A stretch of DNA of 52,580 nucleotides from a virus. The position numbers were made by a program, and so were the translations under genes. The notes beneath the pieces are model-generated. The model was not told the origin of the DNA, made no database searches, and saw only the letters and a program-made list of their open reading frames with translations. Location of the stretch: the IMG/VR virus record IMGVR_UViG_3300044712_000547, positions 1 through 52,580 of that record. One strand, 5' to 3'. Shown here one piece after another: positions 1 to 7,904 of this stretch (positions are counted from its first letter, which is position 1; each line of letters opens with the position of its first letter).

Positions 1-1187
1 CTCACCAGACACGGCACCACGAGCGTCTGCCCCGTGGTCAGCGCGGACAGGGCGGCCTGGACCTTCGCCGACTCGTCGGTGCCGTCGCACTTCACGCCCC
101 AGCGGCGCAGGTCGGCCCGAGCCTCAGCCGGCTGCCACGTCAGCGCCGTCACCCCCAACGTGATGGGGGCCGGCGTCTGCAAGTACCAGACGGAGCCGCG
201 GTAGACGGTGCCTTCGGAGATGCGGACGGTGGAGCCGGGGACCACCTTGGCGTCCGTGTCGAAATCGCCAGCACGCGCCCACGGCCCCGACTCGACAATG
301 GCCCACAGGCCGCCGTAGACGCCGTCAGGAATGAGCGCGCGGTCGCCATTGACCAGAGAGACCCCGTCGCACGTCTGCGCCCCGCTGCGCGTCACGGCGG
401 ACGAGCAAATGGCCCTAGCGTGCGGGGCGGCTCCGAGCTTCTGGCCGTTGACCTTGCCGACGGTCAGCGCGTCCAGGTTGCCCGAGACGTCGCCGGAAGC
501 GGTGCCGGCCACAGGGGACCAGGCGGTGCCGTTGAAGCCGAGCAACTGGCCGTTGGACGGGGTCGTCGCAGCGATCGCGTGTCCCCGAAGGTCCGTCGCC
601 GACGACGAGCCGAGGACCGCCACGTTTCCGTGCTCGTCCTTGGTGGAAAGCGCGTTGCCGTTGTCGCTGTCGAGGAACGTGACCTTACCCGTCGCTGGCG
701 TCGGCACCCGGGACGCGCCCATCGGCATCAACCGGAGCGATCCGATCGACGACACCGCGCCGATATCCACGACCGAGATGCGCAGGACGTACGTGGACGC
801 GCTGCCGTCGGCCGTGACGATGAGCGTCACGGTGTACGTTCCGATGCAGTCCGGCGAGAACTTCGGCGACGAGTCCGTGGCCGAGTTGAGTCGCGACGCC
901 GAGCCGGAGCACGTCGGCTTGACCAGGGCCCACGCGTACGCTTGGCCGGAGGGGCCAGACAGCGCGATCGACTCCTTGGTGATGTAGCCGCTTACCGTGT
1001 TGTCGGGCGACGTGTCGGCGGCGAGCATCGTCTGCGTCGCCGAATTGGCCATGATGCCCTGGATCGTGCCGGCGTCGTTGCCGGTCGCCTTGGCTTGGCG
1101 CAGGACGGCGCCGAACACGACGGCGACGGCAATGGTGGCCAGGACCGCAACGGCGCGGGCCAGGGTCGTCTTGATGTTGGTCATCAT
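1..1187 (-). CDS. tail fibre / tailspike protein, partial (C-terminus beyond the left edge)
   Basis: The reading frame is open from ATG at 1187 to the window edge, so at least 395 residues are present and the C-terminus is missing. The start overlaps the stop of the upstream gene (ATGA). The first 30 residues contain a hydrophobic stretch (LARAVAVLATIAVAVVFGAV) that looks like a signal peptide or membrane anchor, which is unusual for a phage fibre. A beta-rich segment follows. Near residues 230-260 is a typical fibre motif (SNGQLLGFNGTAWSP). At the edge is RRWGVKCDGTDESAKVQAAL, which matches the N-terminal motif of pectate-lyase-3 type beta-helices in phage tailspikes (GVKGDG-x-TDDT-x-AIQ). 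The family knowledge suggests receptor binding or glycan cleavage; the catalytic part is not visible. Confidence 0.8.
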   Translation of the reverse strand, partial: MMTNIKTTLARAVAVLATIAVAVVFGAVLRQAKATGNDAGTIQGIMANSATQTMLAADTSPDNTVSGYITKESIALSGPSGQAYAWALVKPTCSGSASRLNSATDSSPKFSPDCIGTYTVTLIVTADGSASTYVLRISVVDIGAVSSIGSLRLMPMGASRVPTPATGKVTFLDSDNGNALSTKDEHGNVAVLGSSSATDLRGHAIAATTPSNGQLLGFNGTAWSPVAGTASGDVSGNLDALTVGKVNGQKLGAAPHARAICSSAVTRSGAQTCDGVSLVNGDRALIPDGVYGGLWAIVESGPWARAGDFDTDAKVVPGSTVRISEGTVYRGSVWYLQTPAPITLGVTALTWQPAEARADLRRWGVKCDGTDESAKVQAALSALTTGQTLVVPCLV

Positions 1188-2299
1188 CCCTCTTCGAATC
1201 CGGCTTGAGCGACGAGCAGCACAGCGCCAGAGTGCGCGGTGGCGGGAGGCGTCGGCGACAGGGCGGCTAGCTGCCCGATGAACAGCGAATGAACCGTGGC
1301 GATGAGCCACATTCCGGCGAGCGAGTTGGTGTTGTCCGCCGCGCCGTGCACGGCCGTGTTGACCCGGTGCGCCTCATACGAGCGAAACACGTCACCCAGG
1401 GCCGCGTACGCCTCGCCGACATCGGCCGCGCTCGTCATGAGCGGCAGGTTCGTCAAGTCGTTGACGTTGGCGCCGCCGACCTTGTGATACACGGACGTCG
1501 CGCTGTCCGGGCCGCCGCCCTTGTCGTTCGTCATGTGCTGACGAAGCGCGCGGAGGATGGCGGTCATCGACGCGGGCAGCGACGCGGGGGTCGGGGCCGA
1601 CCCGTGGCCAACGGCGATCTTGTTGTCGGTGTCGGCCGCGTTGTGCGTGGTCGAGCCAAGCGCCAGGTGCGCGTTGATCTTGCTGACCATGTCGGCGAGC
1701 GTTGTGCTCAGCGTTCCGAGGCACGTGGACGCGACCATGTTGGACAGTGCCGCGACGGCGCCGACGACGCCGGAGTGTTCGGCGGCGGAGCGAGCCTTGT
1801 CGGTCGGGTTGTCGCCAAGGTCAACTCGCGGAGACACCTCGCCGTGTGTGTCGAAGGTGGTCGGCCGGATCGTGTCGTTCCAGACCCAGACGATGAGGTC
1901 CGCCGTGTCCGCGCCATACCCGAGCTTCGTCTTGAGCCGCTGGCCGACGTAGAGGTAGACGGTCTCCTCCGCGCCGACGGGTGTCTCGGTTGGTGCGGCG
2001 TTCGGGTCGCCAGCGTAGCCGCCGCCGTACGACGTGCCGCGCGTGTACGCCTGCGCCTTCAGCGTGTACTTGCCCGAGGCGGTCGGGGTCCAGTACCACG
2101 GGGTCACGCCCGCGTCGCCCTCGTAGACCTGGACGCGGTTGGCGGTCGTGTCGGCCTTCAGCGCCGTGTCCTCTTCCGAGCCGGTGGGCGCGACGGTGCA
2201 CCAGACGCGCAGCCACGAGCCGCCAGCGCCGGCAAACATCACCTTGACCTGTCGGTTCGGAACCGGATAGGTAGGCGTGCAAGTTGCGGTGATAGTCAT
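1184..2299 (-). CDS. tail-tip or fibre-associated protein of unknown function
   Basis: This 371-residue protein sits between two fibre-like genes, so a tail-tip role is inferred from position. The first 150 residues look like an Ig-like beta-sandwich (YPVPNRQVKVMFAGAG; WTPTASGKYTLKAQAYTRG). The rest is Ala/Thr/His-rich and probably helical, with H-N-A-A-D-T-D-N and H-G-A-A-D-N-T-N elements that look like two copies of a short repeat. No enzyme motif is visible. Its stop overlaps the start of the fibre gene, so the two are likely coupled in translation. Confidence 0.7.
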   Translation of the reverse strand: MTITATCTPTYPVPNRQVKVMFAGAGGSWLRVWCTVAPTGSEEDTALKADTTANRVQVYEGDAGVTPWYWTPTASGKYTLKAQAYTRGTSYGGGYAGDPNAAPTETPVGAEETVYLYVGQRLKTKLGYGADTADLIVWVWNDTIRPTTFDTHGEVSPRVDLGDNPTDKARSAAEHSGVVGAVAALSNMVASTCLGTLSTTLADMVSKINAHLALGSTTHNAADTDNKIAVGHGSAPTPASLPASMTAILRALRQHMTNDKGGGPDSATSVYHKVGGANVNDLTNLPLMTSAADVGEAYAALGDVFRSYEAHRVNTAVHGAADNTNSLAGMWLIATVHSLFIGQLAALSPTPPATAHSGAVLLVAQAGFEEG

Positions 2300-2305
2300 G
2301 CTACC

Positions 2306-2333
2306 TTGCGACCGCGCAATACGTGGCTAGAAT
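2306..2333 (+). promoter_or_regulatory. sigma70-like promoter for the lipoprotein gene
   Basis: The sequence shows TTGCGA (2306-2311), a 16-bp spacer and TAGAAT (2328-2333). The ATG at 2341 lies 7 nt after the -10 box, so the mRNA would start at or next to the start codon (leaderless). No Shine-Dalgarno sequence is visible. Confidence 0.5.
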
Positions 2334-2340
2334 GGTCGGC

Positions 2341-2598
2341 ATGGTGAAGATGGTAGTGCTGGTTTGCGCAGTGCTGGCGGGGTGCGGCGGGGCGGTGGCG
2401 GAGGCGGGCGACGCGGGAACGGACGCGGTGGCGTGCTCGGCAACGCCAGCGCGGTGGGAGCCGTACTGTTCGGAACCGGCCCGGCCGTTCACGCTCACCG
2501 ACTGCCCCGACGCCGACGTGGTCCACGTAGACGGCAAGACGTGCCGCGCGCAGGCCAACGTCCTCAGCGAGTGGTATTGTTGCCTGGCGTCGGATTAG
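2341..2598 (+). CDS. small secreted lipoprotein, counter-oriented accessory gene
   Basis: This 85-residue protein has a short signal peptide and a lipobox: MVKMVVLVCAVLAGC, with the lipidated Cys at residue 15. The mature part has seven further cysteines, including a YCC near the end, suggesting disulphide bonds in the periplasm. The start of the mature part (CGGAVAEAGDAGTDA) has the Gly/Ala/Asp-rich linker common in myxobacterial lipoproteins. It lies on the strand opposite to every neighbour inside the tail operon and has its own promoter, the usual sign of a lysogenic-conversion (moron) gene. GTG at 2323 and ATG at 2332 are alternative in-frame starts. Superinfection exclusion or an outer-membrane spanin are possible roles, neither shown. 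Its stop overlaps the stop of the convergent fibre gene. Confidence 0.7.
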   Translation: MVKMVVLVCAVLAGCGGAVAEAGDAGTDAVACSATPARWEPYCSEPARPFTLTDCPDADVVHVDGKTCRAQANVLSEWYCCLASD

Positions 2599-3227
2599 CT
2601 GCCGGCAACCTTGAGCCAATCGGTTCCGTCGAAAGACGAGCGAATCCACCCAAACGAACCGCTGGTGAACGATGCTAGCGTGTTATTGATGGGCCCGTCG
2701 TTGTAGACGATCACGGAGCCGGGGCCGACGCCGTTGTGTGCGACGTGGATCGAGTCCCCGTTGGCCGCGCCGCTGGTTGACAGGTGAATCGTGCGCACGG
2801 TGCTGGCGCACACAGACAACACGTCGTCGCACGTCGTTGCGTAGCAGGTTACGCTGGTGTTGTTAACCTTCTGTAGGCGTCCGGTAATCTTGGCGTTGGT
2901 CCCCACGGTCATGGTGCCGCCAATGTTGGTCGTGCCGTTGAGGCTCAGCGTGGACCCGGAGTTGGCGGAACCCGACGCGCCGGACGCAAGGGCAAGCGTC
3001 GCCCCGCTGGCCACCGTGAGCGTCCCGGCCAGGCTGTGCGCCCCGGTGGACTTCGTGGCTAGGCCGCCGACGGTCAGCGTGCCGGACAGTTCGATCGGGC
3101 TATTCGCGTAGGTGCCGCCGCCGTCACCGTCCACCGCCTTTGGCATCTGGGTGCCAAACAGGTTGATCTGGGTGTCGGTGATCGGGTCGCCGGTGTTCCA
3201 TCCGGCCGGCTTCGGATTTGTTAGCAT
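2595..3227 (-). CDS. tail fibre-like protein, Gly/Ser/Thr-rich beta repeat
   Basis: This 210-residue protein starts with MLTNPKPAGWNTGDPITDTQ, a pattern common at the N-termini of phage tail fibres. Residues 45-115 are low-complexity G-T-L-T-V and A-S-G-A-T-L repeats of the kind that form trimeric beta-prisms or beta-helices. The C-terminal half has four cysteines and ends in a compact beta-rich domain (GFGWIRSSFDGTDWLKV-like). It probably forms part of the fibre or tail tip. Its stop is convergent with, and overlaps, that of the plus-strand lipoprotein gene. Confidence 0.7.
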   Translation of the reverse strand: MLTNPKPAGWNTGDPITDTQINLFGTQMPKAVDGDGGGTYANSPIELSGTLTVGGLATKSTGAHSLAGTLTVASGATLALASGASGSANSGSTLSLNGTTNIGGTMTVGTNAKITGRLQKVNNTSVTCYATTCDDVLSVCASTVRTIHLSTSGAANGDSIHVAHNGVGPGSVIVYNDGPINNTLASFTSGSFGWIRSSFDGTDWLKVAGS

Positions 3228-3238
3228 GTTTAGTCCTA

Positions 3239-3997
3239 TTACAGCGAGTCGATGCCGATTCGGTCAACGCCAACAATGAATCCGGTGCCGACGCCGGCAG
3301 AGAACGTCGCATGAGCCGGGAGCCACGGGTCGAGTAGCGCGTTTAGTTGCACGCGGATAAGGGCCTGGTAGTCGCTGACGGACATACCGGCCGGGATGGC
3401 GGTCTCAATCCACACGTGCGACCGTGGCGACATCCACGCCCCGCCGCCAAGCGAGAACGTCGGATCGCCTGGGTTGACGCCGGGCCAGTAGGTGTTGGTC
3501 GGCGGCGTGTCCAGGTCCGTCCCCTCGTAGGTGTGGACCTCAACGAACGCGTCGCCGAGCAGGTCCGAGACGGCGGCCGTCACGTTGTCGAGCGTCTGGT
3601 CTTGCGCGGCCTTGAAGTGCGCGGCGCAGCGCTTGCGGACGAGCCACGTCGGATCCGTCGGCTTGTTCGGGACGGCCAGGACGGTGGCCCAGTACGGGAT
3701 ACGCTCGTCGGCGCGGGCCGGCGTCGCGTTGGCGCGGAACTTCTCTGGCGTGCGGGAGAAGACCGAGCCGAAGTAGCGGGCAATGGCGACGTTCTCGGCG
3801 TCCACGAGCGTCCCGGCCTTGGTTGTGTAGGCCGAGCCACGCATCGCGTGAAGCTCACGCAACCACATCGCGGCGTATGGCTCGTCGGCCTCGGCGGTGC
3901 AGTCCTCTTTGAGCAGCTCGCCGCCGTAGTCGCCGATTGACGCGTCACGGGACCACGCGGGCGATCCGGTGGGTCTACAGGTTCCGGTGAGAGCCAT
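3239..3997 (-). CDS. baseplate / tail-tip protein, YmfQ (DUF2313)-like
   Basis: This 252-residue protein follows baseplate J and two small tail-tip proteins. The segment ERIPYWATVLAVPNKPTDPT followed by a basic helix resembles the YmfQ/DUF2313 tail proteins, which link the baseplate to fibres. I chose ATG 3997 because it forms a TAATG stop-start overlap with the gene before it; an in-frame GTG lies at 4003. The N-terminus (TGSPAW-x-R ... YGGELLK) matches that of the 179-residue protein at 4428-4967, so the two share a domain. Family assignment is by pattern only. Confidence 0.6.
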   Translation of the reverse strand: MALTGTCRPTGSPAWSRDASIGDYGGELLKEDCTAEADEPYAAMWLRELHAMRGSAYTTKAGTLVDAENVAIARYFGSVFSRTPEKFRANATPARADERIPYWATVLAVPNKPTDPTWLVRKRCAAHFKAAQDQTLDNVTAAVSDLLGDAFVEVHTYEGTDLDTPPTNTYWPGVNPGDPTFSLGGGAWMSPRSHVWIETAIPAGMSVSDYQALIRVQLNALLDPWLPAHATFSAGVGTGFIVGVDRIGIDSL

Positions 3998-4428
3998 TAC
4001 CACACCACCACGAGCTGTTGGCCGTCGGCGAGCGTTCCGACGGCGTACCGACGAATGCGCACGAACCCGGTTCCGATCTCACACTCGGCCGAGCTGCCCG
4101 ACGCGGACCCAACGGCCTTGGCCGCTCGGATCTTGAACGGGTGCTCGACGCCGTATTCATCGGCGTAGGACGAGGCAAACGTAAGCTTGAGCGTGCCCGT
4201 CGCTTCCTTGGTCACGGTGGGTCGGTAAGCAGTGGTGCTGCCGGCCTGACCCTTGAACACAGAGATCGAGCCGGACCCGGTAGATGTGCACGTGATGACG
4301 GCGAGCGGCATCGTCCGCTTGATGGCGCACAGGTCGGCGCACAGGCGGGCGTGTTGCTGCGCGGTCCACCCCTCGGTCGGAGAGCCGCCGAGGCGGAGCG
4401 GCATGGGTGCAAGGGCGCCGAACGGCAT
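3997..4428 (-). CDS. small tail-tip protein, paralogue of its upstream neighbour
   Basis: This 143-residue protein of unknown function starts at ATG 4428, which overlaps the stop of the preceding gene (ATGA). It shares layout and residues with the 179-residue protein encoded just upstream: DLCAI then PLAVITCT, a central FASSYADEYGV, and a final VRIRRY ... VVVW. The neighbour has DLAAL, PVAVLTYT, FAASMTDDYGV and VRVRSY ... LMVW at the same places. The pair looks like a tandem duplication of a beta-rich tail protein. Confidence 0.65.
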   Translation of the reverse strand: MPFGALAPMPLRLGGSPTEGWTAQQHARLCADLCAIKRTMPLAVITCTSTGSGSISVFKGQAGSTTAYRPTVTKEATGTLKLTFASSYADEYGVEHPFKIRAAKAVGSASGSSAECEIGTGFVRIRRYAVGTLADGQQLVVVW

Positions 4429-4967
4429 CACCACACCATGAGCGTGATGGTTGGGCCGACGAGCGCCGTGCCCGACTGGTCGTACGAGCGGACGCGCACG
4501 GTCTGCCCCGACGGGCTGGCTGTCGAGTAGCACGCGGAGACGCCGAGCGGGTCCGAGATGCACTGGGTGGGGGCCCACGCACCTGTCACGCCGTAGTCGT
4601 CCGTCATGCTCGCCGCGAACGTGAACGTTGCGTCGCCGTTGCCGTTGCGCGCCGCGGACGGGTAGCCGGCCGGAGCCGAGTCGCCAGCGTACGACGTCGA
4701 GCGAACGCCGGTCATCGTGTTGGCGTAGAGGACCGTTGGGGCGCCGGAGGTCGAGTCGTTACACGTGTACGTTAGGACCGCCACGGGTGCGACGCGGGCA
4801 AGGGCGGCTAGGTCCGACGCGATCCGGCACAAGTCCTCGGCGCCCACGTCGGTCAGCGCGTCGATCTTGCCGCGGCTGAGATGGTTTTGCTTTGACGTAT
4901 TTCCGCCGTAGCTTTCGTGCGTGTTGGTGCGCATCCACGCCGGGGAGCCGCTGGGAGTGATTGCCAT
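4428..4967 (-). CDS. small tail-tip protein with GSPAW N-terminal motif
   Basis: This 179-residue protein lies 10 nt downstream of baseplate J. The N-terminus (SGSPAWMRTNTHESYGGN) is shared with the YmfQ-like protein at 3239-3997, while the C-terminal 130 residues are paralogous to the 143-residue protein at 3997-4428. It therefore combines modules of both neighbours. The C-terminal part is predicted to be beta-sheet, ending in TITLMVW. Position suggests a baseplate periphery or fibre-attachment role. Confidence 0.65.
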   Translation of the reverse strand: MAITPSGSPAWMRTNTHESYGGNTSKQNHLSRGKIDALTDVGAEDLCRIASDLAALARVAPVAVLTYTCNDSTSGAPTVLYANTMTGVRSTSYAGDSAPAGYPSAARNGNGDATFTFAASMTDDYGVTGAWAPTQCISDPLGVSACYSTASPSGQTVRVRSYDQSGTALVGPTITLMVW

Positions 4968-4977
4968 TAGCTAGCCT

Positions 4978-6489
4978 CTACAGGGGGTATACGCCGAACC
5001 GCTGCGGCACGAGGATGTTGGGCGCACCGCTCACGCTCGCCGGGATGGTCGGCGTCGTCTTGGAGCGGTAGCCGTATTCGTAGTCGGTAATCTCGGTGAA
5101 GTCGCGCGCCATCTTCGCCAGGACCGCGTTGCTGATCGAGCACGGGTCCTCGGCGGTCGTCAGCGGGTGACGCTTGGCGCGGGGCAGGCGGTTGACGTCG
5201 CTTGTATTCTCCCCCGGCCCGAGCGTGCGGAACATCGCGACCCACGCCTCGCCGTACTTGGCGAGGTTCTGCGCGTCGGGGCTCACGTAGTCGCCCGTCT
5301 GCGGCCCGGCGCCGGTCGAGTCAACCAGCGGCTTGTCGAGCGTCAGGACCCACGCGCCCGCCGAGCCAGCAACGGCCGTCACGAGGGCCGGGTAGAACGA
5401 GCGGTCCGCCGAGGACCACCACGCGACGTGGGCCACGTTGGCGATCGGGGTCGTGGTCGTGTTGGCGCTGACCGTGATGTTGTCGTTCGCCGTGACTGTC
5501 GAGATCGAAACCTTGTCTCCGTCCGCAACCACGAGGTCGGGCCACGGCGTCGCGTCCGTCCAGCCGAGGCCGCTGCCGCCGTCGGTTGTGGCGTTCGGGA
5601 TCTCGAGGAGGACCGTCGCGTCCACCGCCTCATCGGCCACGGTCTGGACGACGTTCTCCTGCGGGATGCCGAGCTTCTCCTGGATGTACGTCCGGACCGT
5701 CGCGACACCCGTAGACGACAGCGCCCGCGAGAAGTCAGCGTTGGCGATGTCGAAGTCCTTGACGGGTACGATCTTGCACGACGACGGGCCGCCGAGGGCC
5801 GGGTAGATGTAGCAGTCCTGTACCGTGCCGAGGCCATCGAGCACGATCTGACGGATGCGGCCCCACGCCGAGTCGGACCCGTTGCCAGCCGGCTTGTACC
5901 GGTAGACGTTCAGGATCCGATCGCGCTTCCGCTCGTCGGTCTCGTCGTCCGTGCCGCCCGTGAGCGGCTCGCCCATCGACACCTCGGCCTCCGTGTTGAC
6001 GTTGACGGGTGGCGAGACGAAACGGACGGTCTCGCCGCCGGCAAGGTTGGTTCCGGTCCCGGTGTCGATGGCGGTGACGGCGACTTCGGTGTCGCCAGCT
6101 GAGAGCGACGTGGACCCGGTCGGCCGCCCACGCTTGCCGTTCGGGTAGACGAACGCGTGAGCCGTCGTCAGCGTCGCCGACCCGGTGGCCGTCACAACGA
6201 TCTTGCCGGTAGCCGACGCCGCCGCCACGACCGGCAGGCCAAGGCCAGCCCTGATGTTGTCCAGGTCGGTACCGGTGGCCGTGAGGGCGTTGGTGGCGTC
6301 GCGGTCGGCCGCGATGTTGGCAAAGCCCATCAGGCCCATCTCACCGAGCGACGTGGCGAGGTAGTGCCAGTCGGTGCCTGGCTCCACGGGCGGCGCGGCC
6401 ATGCCGGCGTCGATGGCGGCTAGCCGGATGTCGCGCAACACTTGGTCGCGCAACTCGGCCGCGTTCTCGGGCATGTAGAGATCGGTCAT
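4978..6489 (-). CDS. J: baseplate assembly protein J (P2 gpJ / Mu gp47 family)
   Basis: This 503-residue protein has the family length and layout: a helical N-terminus (ENAAELRDQVLRDIRLAAID), a conserved central block (GGTDDETDERKRDRILNVYR) and an R-Q-I-V-L-D-G-L-G-T-V-Q-D region that matches the baseplate-J domain. In Mu and P2 this protein forms the wedges of the baseplate around the spike. It follows the gp25/gp46-like gene with an ATGA overlap and precedes the tail-tip genes, the expected order. An extra beta-rich segment near residues 310-410 is not part of the core I recall. Confidence 0.88.
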   Translation of the reverse strand: MTDLYMPENAAELRDQVLRDIRLAAIDAGMAAPPVEPGTDWHYLATSLGEMGLMGFANIAADRDATNALTATGTDLDNIRAGLGLPVVAAASATGKIVVTATGSATLTTAHAFVYPNGKRGRPTGSTSLSAGDTEVAVTAIDTGTGTNLAGGETVRFVSPPVNVNTEAEVSMGEPLTGGTDDETDERKRDRILNVYRYKPAGNGSDSAWGRIRQIVLDGLGTVQDCYIYPALGGPSSCKIVPVKDFDIANADFSRALSSTGVATVRTYIQEKLGIPQENVVQTVADEAVDATVLLEIPNATTDGGSGLGWTDATPWPDLVVADGDKVSISTVTANDNITVSANTTTTPIANVAHVAWWSSADRSFYPALVTAVAGSAGAWVLTLDKPLVDSTGAGPQTGDYVSPDAQNLAKYGEAWVAMFRTLGPGENTSDVNRLPRAKRHPLTTAEDPCSISNAVLAKMARDFTEITDYEYGYRSKTTPTIPASVSGAPNILVPQRFGVYPL

Positions 6490-6911
6490 GTCGTCACACT
6501 GTCCGGCTGGCCCGACGAAAGGTCGGTATAGGTAATGGTCGTCTGGCTGCGCCCGCCCTGGCCCTTGATGACGTCGATGCCGTCGATGCGGACAAGCTTC
6601 TCCACGTCCGTCAGTTGGCGGAGGGCCGCGCGCACCGATTGCTGCATCTCGGCCACGAACGTGTCGCCCATCTTCCGCGGCAGGTTGATGCCGTCGTTGG
6701 GCAGCGCCGTGGACGAGCCGCGTAGCTGCGTCACGGCCAGGAGCACGCGCTGGCGCACGGTCGGCATCTGCGCAAGCTGGCCCGTCGCACTGTCGAACGC
6801 GTAGTCGTGGCTGGCCGGGTCGATGTAGCGCACGCCAGCGTCGCCAGTGGGCGGGTCGGCCGACGGGGCCGGTGTGCCGATGCCGTAGGGGGTGAGGGGC
6901 ATGGTGGTCAA
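6486..6911 (-). CDS. baseplate wedge protein, Mu gp46 / GPW_gp25-like
   Basis: This 141-residue protein lies between the spike region and baseplate J, where Mu gp46 or P2 gpW sits. It has the family layout: DYAFDSATGQLAQMPTVRQR near residue 35, a long helical middle (VAEMQQSVRAALRQLTDVEK), and a final beta strand with TTITYTDLSSGQ. In contractile tails the gp25/W family starts sheath polymerisation. The exact subfamily cannot be settled by eye. Confidence 0.65.
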   Translation of the reverse strand: MTTMPLTPYGIGTPAPSADPPTGDAGVRYIDPASHDYAFDSATGQLAQMPTVRQRVLLAVTQLRGSSTALPNDGINLPRKMGDTFVAEMQQSVRAALRQLTDVEKLVRIDGIDVIKGQGGRSQTTITYTDLSSGQPDSVTT

Positions 6912-7246
6912 GGGAGCGACTGGCCGTCTATCGGGCAGACGAGACGCGGCATTCGTAGCTTCGGCAAAGACGGGAGGGCTAGCGACGGGATGGGGATGCG
7001 GATTTTTGGCAGCGCGATCTTGAGGCCAGGCAAGCCGAGGTCGGGTAGCCGGAAGGACGGGATCTTTGGCAAAGAGGGCAAGGCCAGAGAGGGGATCGGG
7101 AGCGCGATCTTTGGTAGCGCGATCGACAGATTCGGCAGGCCCAGATCGGGGACGCGGAACTTGGGCAGCGATGGCAGCGCCGGCAGAGCAAGGCTTAGCG
7201 TCGGGATCTTCGGAAGACCCGGAAGCTTAAAGTGATTGCAGGCCAT
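6908..7246 (-). CDS. Pro/Leu-rich repeat protein of the baseplate region
   Basis: This 112-residue protein is almost entirely Pro, Leu, Ile, Lys, Ala and Ser. After a 17-residue head (MACNHFKLPGLPKIP) it has two full copies and one partial copy of a 35-residue repeat (residues 18-52, 53-87 and 88-112), each built of SLALPSLPK, PDLGLP and ALPKI steps. The tail is VCPIDGQSLP. It overlaps the gp46-like gene by 4 nt and lies 2 nt after the spike gene, so it is translated with the baseplate. I know no function; an extended collar, a spike-associated rod or a membrane-active element are guesses. Confidence 0.7.
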   Translation of the reverse strand: MACNHFKLPGLPKIPTLSLALPALPSLPKFRVPDLGLPNLSIALPKIALPIPSLALPSLPKIPSFRLPDLGLPGLKIALPKIRIPIPSLALPSLPKLRMPRLVCPIDGQSLP

Positions 7247-7248
7247 CT

Positions 7249-7902
7249 CTACATGCCGACGTCAAGGCCCATGGCCGGAGCCAACCCAACGGCAGCCATC
7301 GCGGCCGGCGTGCCGGTGGCGATCTTAACGGCCGGATTCCCTGCGACCCCGCCCGTCATCACCTTGCCAATCAGATAGATCCGGTCGCCCTGCATGAGGA
7401 TCTGGGCGCCTTCACCGTTCGTGATGGTGACGCCTTCGCCCTTCGTGAACTTGAAGCCCATGCCGAACGCGAGGATCTGAAACTCGTTGTTCTTGCCATC
7501 CAGCGACACCAACATCGTGCCGCCGCTTGAGTCCTTGCAGGTGAGGGCCGCCGCTCGCTTCTTCTGCTTGAGCAGTAGCTGCGCGACCTCGTCCGGACCC
7601 GTCGTGTGGACGCACGTGTCGCCGCTGTCGAGCTTGCCGTAGATGCCGGCGCAACGGTTGTCGCGGGCGCCGATGATGATGGCGTCGCGTCCGCCGCAAC
7701 CGGTGGCGACGACGGCCTCGCACTTGCCCTTGTCGTCGCGGGGCCACGGGACCGCTGTGACGCCGAGCGCCTGCATCGAGTCGCACTCGCCGTACGGCTC
7801 CACGTCGTTCGTCTCGTCGCCGACCGGCTTGACGACCTGGATCTGCGGCGCGCCTTCGTCGTTGAGCGTGAACGCGCCCAGGATTGCGGTATCGAGGGCC
7901 AT
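7249..7902 (-). CDS. V: baseplate spike protein, Mu gp45 / P2 gpV family
   Basis: This 217-residue protein starts at ATG 7902 (MALDTAILGAF), 2 nt after the stop of the hub gene. The N-terminal half looks like an OB-fold (IQVVKPVGDETNDVEPYGEC; ALGVTAVPWPRDDKG). The block YGKLDSGDTCVHTTGPDE and the later beta strands (GMGFKFTKGEGVTITNGEGA) are typical of gp45/gpV spikes, whose C-terminal beta-helix pierces the outer membrane. The order hub, then spike, then gp46-like protein matches Mu. The longer open frame upstream of 7902 overlaps the hub gene and is not used. Confidence 0.8.
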   Translation of the reverse strand: MALDTAILGAFTLNDEGAPQIQVVKPVGDETNDVEPYGECDSMQALGVTAVPWPRDDKGKCEAVVATGCGGRDAIIIGARDNRCAGIYGKLDSGDTCVHTTGPDEVAQLLLKQKKRAAALTCKDSSGGTMLVSLDGKNNEFQILAFGMGFKFTKGEGVTITNGEGAQILMQGDRIYLIGKVMTGGVAGNPAVKIATGTPAAMAAVGLAPAMGLDVGM

Positions 7903-7904
7903 GG

